From the NCBI GenBank assembly GCA_029237695.1, contig CM055272.1:18092042-18156041 (forward strand): a stretch of 64,000 nt of DNA, in the 5' to 3' direction. This document shows positions 54,840 through 63,607 of the stretch, piece after piece. Within the stretch, counting starts at the first letter, position 1. The number at the start of each line of letters is the position of its first letter. The translations under genes and the position numbers were made by a program. A model generated the notes under the pieces. The model had not been told where the DNA came from, did not search any database, and saw only the letters and a list, made by a program, of their open reading frames with translations. This stretch comes from Conchocele bisecta (taxonomy: Eukaryota > Mollusca > Bivalvia > Lucinida > Thyasiridae).

Positions 54840-55036
54840 TCAGGGGCATTTTTCACTAAACGTTGTACAACAATAAAGTTTTTATGAAGATTTCTATAAA
54901 TGTTCTTCACACAATCATATTGTCGACTAATTCTACTATTTTCCAGCTACATGTAGAGGCCAATGATTTAGAAAAAATCTTATCAACGCTTTTCCTGTAA
55001 ATTGTAGTTTTGCACTTACAAACAAATGAGCCCCGG
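54840..55036. mobile_element. Distant relative of the GGGCCCGTTTCAC family
   Basis: CATTTTTCACTAAACGTTG and GTTTTGCACTTACAAACAAA fit the family ends but the central palindrome is gone. Confidence 0.5.
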
Positions 55037-55291
55037 GGGGGGGGCATTTCACTAAACTGGGGCATTTCACTAAACTTTGTACGACTAAAATGTTTGTAAG
55101 TGGAAATTTAGGATGGTCTGGAAATTCAAATTGATGGATTTACATGTATTGAGCATAGGCTGCATATGCAGCCTATGCTCAATAAATGTAAATCCAATAA
55201 AGAAAACATTGTTAATGTAAAATTTACAGACGATCATAATTTTGCAGTAACGAACATTTTAGTTGTACGAAGTTTAGTGAAACGGGCTCCA
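55037..55291. mobile_element. GGGCCCGTTTCAC hairpin element with doubled start
   Basis: GGGGCATTTCACTAAACT occurs twice in a row at the left. Centre GCATAGGCTGCATATGCAGC, right end AAGTTTAGTGAAACGGGCTC. Confidence 0.8.
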
Positions 55292-55638
55292 GATGTCTGG
55301 AAATAGTGCACATGGACATATGCCGATGACAACACCCTCATAGCTGTACTGTAGCCAAATCAGAGTTATTTCAAGAAAACTTACGTAGTTTTCTCGAAAT
55401 ACCTCAGAAATGGCAGCTATGAAGACAACGTCATTGACAAGAGACATTGTGACTCGAAAATTCCAGCTATGATTATTATACATAAATAAGTTTTCTCTAA
55501 ATAACTCTGAAACAGATATAGCTATGAGGACAGCGTTAATTGGCAGGAGATGCTGTAAACTGTCATGGGGTATCTTATTGCATTAAGATTGCCCCCAGTA
55601 GATGCTGATAAAAATTGTATAGAATTAAGACTCATTCT
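55292..55638. other. No feature recognised
   Basis: AT-rich. The AAGAAAACTTACGTAGTTTT segment is a short imperfect palindrome. Confidence 0.4.
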
Positions 55639-55854
55639 GGGGTCCGTTTCACTAAACTTCGAACGACTAAAATGTTCGTCGTAAGTGCAAAATTATGATA
55701 GTCTGTAAATTTCACATTAACAAGGTTTTCTAGTAAACAATCATATGCAGCCTATGCTCAATAAATGGAAATCCATCAATTGAAATTTCCAGACGATTCT
55801 ACATTTGCACTTACGAACATTTTAGTCGTACAAAGTTTAGTGAAACGGGCCCCT
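55639..55854. mobile_element. GGGCCCGTTTCAC hairpin element, centre shortened
   Basis: GGTCCGTTTCACTAAACTTC to AAGTTTAGTGAAACGGGCCC. The left central arm is deleted up to CATATGCAGCCTATGC. Confidence 0.8.
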
Positions 55855-56102
55855 GGTACTCCCTGAAAATGACAAAAATGACAAAATGGTTCTTATTAGC
55901 CTTCACAAAGACAAAAAAAAAAGTATTCATGAAAATCAATATTAATGAGAGTACTACTTTAATGCCACATGCGTTAAACAAGAGTGGCATTTAGTGCCAA
56001 GTGTGATGCAGAAAGTCGTAGCATAATGAACCCATACCAATATACACAATGCTACAAGCTTGGGAACACAATCTTGCATAAGTTCCAAAATCTGACATCT
56101 GT

Positions 56103-56492
56103 CAGAGCTCCAGATAAGCTGCGTATTTGCTTAAATACCCAATTAAAATTGCTTAAAAACCCAATTGGATTCAGAAGTAATGAGTATCAAAAAGCAATAA
56201 AAATGTTATGGTACATTTATCATGCTGCAGAAAACAATAAACAGACATTTTTTTCTTATTTCCCATGGAAACACATCTTGGTATTTCATTAGAATTGTCT
56301 CCAAGGAGACAATTCTAATGAAATGCCAAGACATGTTTTCATTTTGAAGCAAACTATTCAATAATTGCTGTCTGTTGATGGGTAAACGGTAGTGTGATTT
56401 TATTTTACCCAATTAAAATTTTGAAATACCCAATTGCTTCAGAAATGATGGGAGTGACAATACTCAGTTACTAATTCCTTATCTGGAGCCCT
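56103..56492. mobile_element. CAGAGCTCCAG hAT-like element, long form
   Basis: CAGAGCTCCAGATAAGCTGC to CTTATCTGGAGCCCTG. Inner hairpin TTCATTAGAATTGTCTCC and partner. ATCTGT abuts both ends. Confidence 0.75.
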
Positions 56493-56650
56493 GATCTGTA
56501 CTGTACATGTTATTAAGTGCTTACACATTTTGCTACAGATACAGAACATATGGGTCGCCGAGTAACAAATGAGAGATAACAAATTTTGCAACCAGCAAGC
56601 CCCAGATAAGCCTTCATTTTCGTGTAACCCAAATGTTCTACGATTCCTTA

Positions 56651-56877
56651 TTTGTAGCTGTGACTGAAGAAATGGGGCTTACAGTGCAGCTCCTGATCAA
56701 ATATCACACTACTGTAGCCTGATGACAATCTATACTCCTTGCTAGAAATATGACGGGCGTTTCATTGATGGACTGGCAAACAGTGCAGATCCTGATCAGA
56801 CTGCGGATGCACAGGCTGATCTGGATCTACACTGGTTGCAAAACCCATAAGCCCCATTTCTCCAGTCAAAATCGCAT
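56651..56877. mobile_element. TGTGGCTGTGAC-type MITE
   Basis: Starts TTGTAGCTGTGACTGAAGAA and ends CATTTCTCCAGTCAAAATCG. Inner CTGCGGATGCACAGGCTGAT. Confidence 0.7.
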
Positions 56878-56996
56878 ATCTGTCTCTTTAATTTCTTTGC
56901 AATCCAAATGTTCTATCATCCTCTATTTGTACAAGTGCAACATAACAACTTATATAAGGCCTAAAAAAATTGATTGTGGTGCGGGCAACACGCCCC

Positions 56997-57255
56997 TACA
57001 GTGGGGTCAGCGTGTAAGTGCACACATGAACGAACACAACAGGTTGGAACTACTGTAATTTATGCATACAAAAAAAATATATTTTTTTTTTTGCATTTTT
57101 CTCATTTCGCATCAAAAGTGTATGTTGTTACCACTCAGTTGAACCGTCTCGGCGAGACGGTTCAACTGAGTGGTAACAATATACACTTTGGGTGGGTAGC
57201 GAACCAACCTGTCGTGTTCGTTCGTGTGTGCACTTACACGCTGACGCCACTGTAC
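56997..57255. mobile_element. CAGTGGGGTCAGCGTG hairpin element, split at its centre
   Basis: Left arm to AACACAACAGGTTGGA, right arm from ACCAACCTGTCGTGTTCG to CACTGTAC. The intact copy at 14379-14484 shows the arms joined. Confidence 0.85.
57047..57200. mobile_element. GTTGTTACCACTCAGTTGAA hairpin element, copy 2
   Basis: Innermost element: GTGTATGTTGTTACCACTCA and partner around TCTCGGCGAGA (hairpin 57115-57192). Copy 1 is at 27743-27844. The A/T-only run near 57067-57092 is extra to copy 1. Confidence 0.8.
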
Positions 57256-57380
57256 CTATGAATATGCAACCATATTTGCATGTACAGCTGTCTAGTAGTA
57301 TTTAAAAAAAAATGCCGACCCTCCCTATCTAGTTTTTTCTTGATCGTTGCCCGCACCACAGTTGTTTTTTTTGTAGGCCT

Positions 57381-57963
57381 AACGTAGATCACAGACCACT
57401 ATAAATACTGACCAGTGCGAGTGGTATGGTATCACGTGGTTTCCGAACGTTTCCGCACGACATCATTTTCCGACGTGACGTAATTTGTGACGTCATTTTT
57501 TTACAGGAGATTTTCTTTAAAATCTGCCTAACAAACGGACGGATTTTGATGATATAAAAATTATAGCGCTTTAAAATCTTTCTAACAAACATACATATGT
57601 GGATGAAGAAGAATAACTGAAGACGATGAATTGTCTGTGTTATGGGTGCTCTAAAAGTTCCTTATAACGTACACGAAGAATCGAGTTTCGCTTATTTCAC
57701 ACGCTTGAGATTTTTATTTACATTTACGATAACTGATTCTTCGTCAAAAGAATATAATTATGAGATTAAAGCAAACTGTACAAAAAAATGGCGACCAGTT
57801 ACGCATTTGCTGCACTGTGTTTCACACACATCTGTCTTTCCGTTTGGAAGATATTAAAGGAAATCTACTGTAAACACGTATAAAAACATGGTGTCATGCC
57901 GTTTGGAAACCATGTGAACCCACACCCTGAGTGCTATAGTCTGTGAGAGAAAACATTTGTACA
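57381..57963. other. No feature recognised
   Basis: Includes GACGTGACGTAATTTGTGAC near 57472 and a plus-strand frame 57642-57857 of 71 codons without a known motif. Confidence 0.35.
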
Positions 57964-58237
57964 CAGCGCTCCAGATAAGGTGCATATTGGCGTATTTTAC
58001 ACAATTATTTTAGCTGAATATGCATTGATTATCAAAAGTGGGAGTACAAAATACGTACAGCAATGTGAAAATACCCATTGGTTTTCAAATCGAGTAGTGA
58101 AAATAGTGAAAATATCATCATTTGTTCCTATTTAGTAATGAATAAAATCAATAATCCACTTGTAAAAGTAAAATACGCAATTATTTTGAAATCATGGGTA
58201 TAGTACGCTTTAAACACAAAGCTTATCTGGAGCTCTG
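57964..58237. mobile_element. CAGAGCTCCAG hAT-like element, variant body
   Basis: CAGCGCTCCAGATAAGGTGC to GCTTATCTGGAGCTCTG. The body (ATTATTTTAGCTGAATATGC) differs from the long form but matches 60214-60616. Confidence 0.7.
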
Positions 58238-58251
58238 ATACCATATCATGT

Positions 58252-58710
58252 ATGCGACCGTGACTAGAGAAACGGGGCTTATGGGTTTTATGACCACTGT
58301 AGATCCGCCCAGGCTGATGACTGTTCGTCATAGCATCAATGAAACACCCGTCATGCTTCTAACAAGCGATATAGTCTAGATCGCTATGAGGCTTAGAGGA
58401 GTGTGCTATTTGACCAAGAATCTCATAAGGCCCGTTTGGCCCGTTTCACTAAACTTCTTACGACTAAAATGTTCGTAAGTGCAAAATTATGATAGTCTGT
58501 AAATTTCACATTAACAATGTTTTCTTGCAAATAATTATTGGATTTACATTTATTGAGCATAGGCTGCATATGCAGCCTATGCTCAATAAATGTAAATCCA
58601 TCAATCGAAATTTACAGACGATCTTACATTTGCACTTACGAACATTTTAGTCGTAGGAAGTTTAGTGAAACGGGCCCCAGTTCTCCAGTCACAGCCACAT
58701 ACTATATGTG
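58252..58710. mobile_element. TGTGGCTGTGAC-type MITE split by a hairpin element
   Basis: ATGCGACCGTGACTAGAGAA at the left, AGGAGTGTGCTATTTGACCA inside, then the insertion at about 58437, and the right end TTCTCCAGTCACAGCCACA-TA. The break lies in CATAAG/CCCCATTTCTCC of the family consensus. Confidence 0.75.
58437..58679. mobile_element. GGGCCCGTTTCAC hairpin element, full length, nested
   Basis: GGCCCGTTTCACTAAACTTC to AAGTTTAGTGAAACGGGCCC with the perfect centre GCATAGGCTGCATATGCAGC. Inserted into 58252-58710. Confidence 0.85.
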
Positions 58711-58861
58711 AAGATAAACAGCAGTTCTGAAGTACGTTTTAAAACAAACACAAGTTAAGTACACACTATATGATGAACCTTTAGTTAATTACAATATATT
58801 TTATGATTTTCCCACATATGGATCTTCAAAGGAAAATTAAAAATGTTTGAAAACTGTTTAC

Positions 58862-59041
58862 GGACACTGAATATTTGCAGAAAAAATATATATTCGACCC
58901 TCAAAATAGAATAACCAGATCCTCACCACACCAGAGTCGCTAAGCCCCACTCCCTAAAAGTAATATGATTAGTACTAATATTACTACATATATAACGGGA
59001 AAACTGGATTCAACTTTCAAGTAACAAGGAAGTCAAACATT
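58862..59041 (-). mobile_element. GTTTAACGGCCTG-type SINE, inner fragment
   Basis: GAATATTTGCAG, CACACCAGAGTCGCTAAGCC, AGTAATATGATTAGTACTAA and CAAGTAACAAGGAAG. Confidence 0.65.
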
Positions 59042-59569
59042 TCATGAGCACATCATCATACATTGAATCTGTACTGGTTTCAGGGATTCCGCTGGCGATC
59101 GCCACTTTCGCAATTGGCGATAAAAACAAACAATTGGCGATAAAAAATTACAATTTTCGAAAATAAATCGCCACTTCAAAAAAATTACGTGTTAATAATA
59201 CACTGTGAGCGCCCATATATATAATAAAGTGTTAGTTTGTATGATAGTGTTAATATAACACATGTTACAGCTGACGAGTGACTGACCCACAATCTATCAT
59301 GATTATCACAAGAGTAGAAGACAGCGCCTTGCCAATCTGAATTAATGTTTCATTGTCTTGTACAAGTTAAATTACAAGTTTAATTACAAGGACGATGATT
59401 TTAAAACCTGCACTTGGAATTGAGAGTTAAAATAGATCGACATCTGAGAAAAAAGATCTTACTACGTGTGCGACGAGCAATGCCCCAGATCATGTGTGCA
59501 GGCTGATCAAGGACCATGCTGTTCGCCATTCATTCAAATGATGGAATATTTACATCAAAATAAATATAT
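59042..59569. other. Mostly unassigned
   Basis: Short direct repeats of CAATTGGCGATAAAAA near 59111-59145. A TGTGGCTGTGAC inner fragment near 59490-59540. No gene. Confidence 0.4.
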
Positions 59570-59665
59570 ATTGATTGATTTATTGGGTGTTTAACAGCCT
59601 ATCAACAGCTAAGGTCATATAATGCCGGACAAATGGGTTCGATCCAGTATTTAACCTGCAGAACA
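59570..59665 (-). mobile_element. GTTTAACGGCCTG-type SINE tail fragment
   Basis: GGGTGTTTAACAGCCTATCA and CAGCTAAGGTCATATAATGC, then GGGTTCGATCCAGTATTTAA. Confidence 0.65.
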
Positions 59666-59682
59666 AACCATTTGAACGTGAA

Positions 59683-60041
59683 ATAATTCCAGCACAAAAA
59701 TATTTACACAATTCCCTAACATTTGATTGGTCCGTAGCAAGTCTCTGTCCAAAATTTATATCCCAGTAAACTCCAATGCCGAACTACTTTCCGTAACCAT
59801 CAGGCGCAGTTAAAATAATTCTTAAGAAAACGGAAAATAAACACTTTTTCTTGATGAATTTATTTCAAATGCTGGAATTATAAGGAATGAATGGCCTTTT
59901 TGTTGAATTTATCGGGGATATAAACTTGGAAAAGTCGCGGGAATACTGGACGAAGGCCTTCCGGCCTTCGTCCAGTATTCCCGCGACTTTTCCAAGTTTA
60001 TACCCCGATAAATTCCACAAAAAGGCCATTCATTCCTATAA
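59683..60041 (+). mobile_element. AATTCCAGCACAAA element, copy 3
   Basis: AATTCCAGCACAAAAATATT to GGCCATTCATTCCTATA, 359 bp. The terminal hairpin has arms of about 65 bp around AAGGCCTTCCGGCCTT. Differs from 28879-29233 at few sites. Confidence 0.85.
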
Positions 60042-60129
60042 TGAAATTTGAATGGCAGAGCCTTAACTCAGGCTAAACCAGCTAAAACTGAAGATTCCTG
60101 AGTATAACCCCTCATACAGAATGCAACAT

Positions 60130-60213
60130 AGATCGTTATCAGGCTACAGGAGTGCTATTTCATCAGAAGCTGCAATGGTCTCAAACTGCAAAAAAAAACA
60201 TTTTTCCAGTCAC
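60130..60213. mobile_element. TGTGGCTGTGAC-type fragment, target of the next element
   Basis: GATCGTTATCAGGCTACAGG and TTTTTCCAGTCACA. The hAT-like element at 60214 sits inside its right terminal repeat. Confidence 0.6.
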
Positions 60214-60249
60214 ACAGTGTTCCAGATAAGCTTTGTCTAAAGCGTACTA

Positions 60250-60284
<35 letters not shown>

Positions 60285-60616
60285 ATCCTGATTACAAAAT
60301 CAATGCGTATTTTACTTTTACAAATGGAGTATTGATTATCTTCAAACTAAATAGATAACAAATGATAACAAAATATAACCAATTTAAACATTCACTTATT
60401 TGAGCTGCAAAAAGCAAACACTGTTTGCTTTTTGCAGCTCAATTAAGTGAATTTTTCAACTTTTATATGACGGTATTTTCACTACTCAATTTGAAAATCA
60501 ATGCGTATTTTCACATTGCTGTGTGTATTTTGTACACCCACTTTTGATAATCAATGCGTATTGAGCTAAAATAATTGCGTAAAATACACCAATACGCACC
60601 TTATCTGGAGCTCTGG
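60214..60616. mobile_element. CAGAGCTCCAG hAT-like element with poly-C
   Basis: Starts CAGTGTTCCAGATAAGC and ends GCACCTTATCTGGAGCTCTG. GTCACA abuts both ends. A 34-base C run (60251-60284) and a hairpin TTGAGCTGCAAAAAGCAAAC with partner (60400-60442) are inside. Confidence 0.7.
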
Positions 60617-60666
60617 TCACAGACACATTCGTTTCCTGTCACAAATGTTTGCTGCCAAAGCCAGAG

Positions 60667-61018
60667 ACCCATTTCAGTGAACGATAACAAAGTTTGTACG
60701 AACATTTGCATTAATTTCGTTCTCACATTATCGGGACTCGCTAATACTGCAATTTTCCACCCACATTTACACTTCATTTACTTTAAACAATATTTAATAA
60801 GTAATAATATTCCAGTTAAATACAACCGTATGTCAATAATTTGTGTGATTTGCCAAAAACTTGTTGTGGTCATCCCACAATCTCCCATCTCACTTAGTTT
60901 AATACAAATAAAGACGCAAAACATTCCTCAACATCACCTATCAATGCAAATTTTGTAATTCTTGATTTTGTACTTACATACCTATTGGTCGTATAAACGT
61001 CAGTGAAACGGGCCCTAG
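60667..61018. mobile_element. Distant GGGCCCGTTTCAC-related element
   Basis: GACCCATTTCAGTGAACG with GTACGAACATTTGCA at the left and GTACTTACATACCTATTGGT..CGTCAGTGAAACGGGCCC at the right. The interior is unlike the family. Confidence 0.5.
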
Positions 61019-61138
61019 ATTTGCCCAATCAAGTCTGGCCCACGTTTGTTTCCAGTCATAGCCAGCTCATAACAAACTGCTGTTGCCGGCAACCAGTTTT
61101 TCCCAATCGCCGATTAACATTTGCTGCTGAAGTCCAAG

Positions 61139-61258
61139 GCTGGGATACTGAAAACCCCTGTTAGTTTAACAGACTGTTAGTTTAACAGACTGTTGAATCC
61201 TTAACAGTGTTAAGGATTCAACAGTCTGTTAAACTAACACCGGACTCGGTTTTTCCCA
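61139..61258. mobile_element. GGGCCCGGTTG-family hairpin, worn ends
   Basis: The central palindrome TTTAACAGACTGTTGAATCC and its partner are intact. The outer GGCTGGGATACTGAAAACC / GGTTTTTCCCAACC differ. Lies 46 bp below the stop of the terminal exon. Confidence 0.7.
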
Positions 61259-61303
61259 ACCAATCAGTGGCTCACGCTCGTTTCACGTTCACTTCCGTGT
61301 CGA

Positions 61304-61461
61304 CTAACTATTGGCACCGAACGTGGCGAATGCAGAGTCTGTTCGCTGCTGGAACGAGGCCATGTTCATTGAGCCCTGCATGCGAATATTGCTCGCGCCC
61401 GGAGACATCATGCTGCCCTGCATGCCCATGCCCGCCTGAGAGTGCATGCCCATCGCCATAC
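61304..61461 (-). CDS. Terminal coding exon, Met/Gly/Gln-rich tail, gene unidentified
   Basis: On the minus strand a good acceptor (TTCTCTGTGCAG) opens an exon that begins GTATGG. After two bases completing a split codon it reads 51 codons and a TAG stop (61304-61306). The peptide starts MAMGMHSQAGMGMQGS and ends SFQQRTDSAFATFGANS. It is low in complexity but ordered, with balanced codon use unlike the AT-rich surroundings. Proteins with Met/Gly-rich tails and a short terminal motif of this kind include endocytic adaptors such as epsin-related clathrin interactors and SMAP-type ArfGAPs; that comparison is a guess and I give no symbol. Upstream exons should lie at higher coordinates, but I could not find one before 64000. 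A SINE with a target duplication sits against the acceptor. Confidence 0.65.
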
Positions 61462-61475
61462 CTGCACAGAGAAGA
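61462..61475 (-). other. Splice acceptor, proximal copy
   Basis: TCTTCTCTGTGCAG read on the minus strand. It is directly joined to the exon and lies inside one arm of the target duplication made by the SINE. Confidence 0.65.
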
Positions 61476-61658
61476 TTGAAAGGGTTTAACGTCCCAGCAA
61501 CATCTAAGGTCATATAGTGACGGGACCACAGTTTAAAGTCTCATCCGACAAACGAGTGGGATGGAAATACTATGAAAGTATTTTTTTGATGCCCTATGCG
61601 AGGTTTGAACACACAACCTATGGATTTGGAAGTCGCGTGTTCTAACCCTATTCCACAA
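61476..61658 (-). mobile_element. SINE with GACGTTAA tail, inserted at a splice acceptor
   Basis: In minus sense: GGTTGTGGAATAGGGTTAGA head, B-like GTGTGTTCAAACCTCG, body ATTTCCATCCCACTCG, tail GATGTTGCTGGGACGTTAAA. Flanked by a 22-27 bp direct repeat CGCCATACCTGCACAGAGAA (61453-61475 and 61663-61685). Confidence 0.85.
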
Positions 61659-61685
61659 CCCATCGCCATACCTGCACAGAGAAGA
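61659..61685 (-). other. Duplicated splice acceptor, distal copy
   Basis: The second arm of the target duplication repeats TCTTCTCTGTGCAG plus GTATGGCGATGG, the first bases of the exon. If used, the SINE would be read into the mRNA. Confidence 0.7.
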
Positions 61686-61724
61686 CTGATTTGATTGATT
61701 AGCTTAAACTTTATTGATTTTACG

Positions 61725-61943
61725 ATGGAACCTCTCTAAACCGGACACCAAGAAAACATTTGTGATCTAATTTTTACGGGTTTCTTGGTCCTTTATCTCA
61801 GGGGATAATGTCTGTTCATGATCGCATAGCACACAGCTATGGCTCAGAATGATCAAATGCATGATTTACAGTGAAACCTCTCTAAGCCGGACACCCTGGG
61901 GACCTCCCAGGGCGTCTGGTTTAGAGAGGTTCAAACTGTACAA
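61725..61943. mobile_element. pogo/Tigger-like MITE with terminal hairpin, copy 2
   Basis: GGAACCTCTCTAAACCGGAC at the left, ATGATCGCATAGCACACAGC in the body, and a right-end hairpin from TTTACAGTGAAACCTCTC to GTTTAGAGAGGTTC. Same layout as 20007-20215. Confidence 0.7.
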
Positions 61944-62219
61944 TGATTACAAACTAGAAATGTGGCTTGTTGGCACACGAATGCCCCCGCTGGCAGCCAA
62001 AGAAAACGAGGCATATTTGATTATAAGCCATTTACCCGGGCATCTAAGGTTTTGAACGCACCAAGTCTGTGTGTGTCCTTGACCCTGGGCTTAGCGGGGG
62101 CGGGACGAATGTGGATTTGTCACAGGGCAGTAGAGGACCATTGAGCACAAATGCGTGTGTGAAATATGACGCCGGTAACACTACATGCCCCGCTCACCAT
62201 TCGGTGGCGGTGGCATAAC
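61944..62219. other. No feature recognised
   Basis: GC-richer than average. No motif or repeat of the window. Confidence 0.35.
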
Positions 62220-62430
62220 AAGTGTTACAGCACATATACCGTACAAACGCTTTCATTGGCACATATGGAGGCAAAAGGGTGATCCTTATTGTGGGAGGAA
62301 ACCAGAGTACCCGGAGGAAAACCACTTGTCCGATCTGGCGACCGCCATACCATCTCACACACTGCCCCAGTCGCTGATCGAACCTGTGCCGCATTGGCGA
62401 GAAGCGCGCTCGTTACCGATTTGATTAATC
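62220..62430 (-). mobile_element. tRNA-derived SINE with CCGGGTACTC core
   Basis: In minus sense, B-box-like GGTTCGATC (about 62375) with an upstream GAGCGCGCTTCTCG, then GGTTTTCCTCCGGGTACTCT and GGTTTCCTCCCAC. That core is shared by many animal SINEs; I believe it is the MetaSINE central domain (from memory). Confidence 0.65.
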
Positions 62431-62639
62431 TAGCTTGGCGCTAGGATTTTGAAATTTGTAGCCAAACAACTGTTCACAAGAAAAAACAGAGAACACTGGG
62501 CATAGTACTTTTTAAAACAATTTCTGAAATTTTCATTTTGGCCATTTCTGAAATATTTGTGGCCAAATAGCCATTTGAGTAAATGGTTACTGCGGCTACC
62601 AGTAGCGTCAACCTGGATTAATTGATTGACAGATTTATT

Positions 62640-62846
62640 AAACCTTTCACCCCTAAGTAACTGGAATGGATTTTTAGATGTTAATTTTGCAACCAATCTA
62701 ATCGTCAAAAATTATTTTCAGACTGGTCCATTTATGAAAAGGGTATGTTTTTGTTCTCAAAAAATATGAAAATTACTTGCAAAAGGTGCAGATCCTGATG
62801 AGCCGGCTCGTCACGAGCCGGCTCATCTGGATCTACACGTTTTGCC
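62640..62846 (-). mobile_element. GATGAGCCGGCTCG hairpin element, copy 3
   Basis: Hairpin GATGAGCCGGCTCGTCACGA with partner at 62786-62840 and the conserved arm TAACTGGAATGGATTTTTAG in reverse. Confidence 0.75.
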
Positions 62847-62920
62847 AATACTGTGATCCAGCCAGCAATACATTCACATTCTTTGATAGAGATTGAAAAG
62901 TGTAAGTTAAAGGGTGTAAC

Positions 62921-63315
62921 CAGAGCTCCAGATAAGCTGCGTATTTGCGTAAATACCCAATTAAAATTGCCAAAAACCCAATTGAAATCAGAAGTAGTGA
63001 GTATCAAAAAGCAATTACAATTTTGTGGTTCATTTATCATGCTGCAGAAAACAATAAATCAACCACAAATATAGTTTTCTTATTTTCCATGAAAACACAT
63101 CTTGGTATTTCATTAGAATTGTCTCCAAGGAGACAATTCTAATGAAATGCCAAGATATGTTTTCATTATGAAGCAAACTATTCAATAATTGCTGTCTATT
63201 GATATGTAAACAGTAGTGTGATTTTATTTTACCCAATTAAAATTTTGAAATACCCAATTGCTTCAGAAATGATGGGAGTGAAAATACTCAATTACTAATT
63301 CCTTATCTGGAGCGT
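62921..63315. mobile_element. CAGAGCTCCAG hAT-like element with exact 8-bp TSD
   Basis: CAGAGCTCCAGATAAGCTGC to CTTATCTGGAGCGTG, flanked by GGTGTAAC on both sides. Inner hairpin TTCATTAGAATTGTCTCC and partner. Best support for a hAT assignment. Confidence 0.8.
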
Positions 63316-63336
63316 GGGTGTAACCTTAGAAAGTGT

Positions 63337-63607
63337 GAAAGGGTTTAACATTCCAGCAACAGCTAAGGTCATATAGAGACGGGACCACAGTATAGAGACG
63401 GATGGGACCACAGTTTGAAAGTCTCATTCCAGCAACAGCTAAGGTCAAAGACGGGACCACAGTATAGAGACGGACGGGACCACAGTTTGAAAGTCTCATC
63501 CGACATACAAGTGGGATGGAAATACTACAAACGTAATTGAACGGTTTGAACCCACAACCTCCAGATTGGAAGTCATGTGTTCCAACTCCTAGGCCACAAC
63601 CCATACC
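63337..63607 (-). mobile_element. SINE with GACGTTAA tail, internally duplicated
   Basis: TTCCAGCAACAGCTAAGGTC occurs at 63350 and 63426, GGGACCACAGTATAGAGACG at 63381 and 63458, and GACGGGACCACAGTTTGAAA at 63400ff and 63474ff. The head GTTGTGGCCTAGGAGTTGG is at the right end. Confidence 0.75.

Larger units (their letters stand above)
56957..57380. mobile_element. GTGGTGCGGGCAAC element, outer shell of a triple nest
   Basis: AGGCCTAAAAAAATTG...GTGGTGCGGGCAAC (56957-56991) and GTTGCCCGCACCAC...TTTGTAGGCCT (57346-57380) are inverted repeats. Everything between is the next element plus short flanks. Confidence 0.7.

Noticed and set aside
60251..60284. Long C homopolymer as a biological signal
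   Set aside because: Sits inside a variable hAT-like element; length is likely unreliable, as for the C runs near 7.5-7.95 kb.
62185..62424. 79-codon plus-strand frame as a small gene
   Set aside because: The sequence is a tRNA-derived SINE on the opposite strand with a B-box-like motif.
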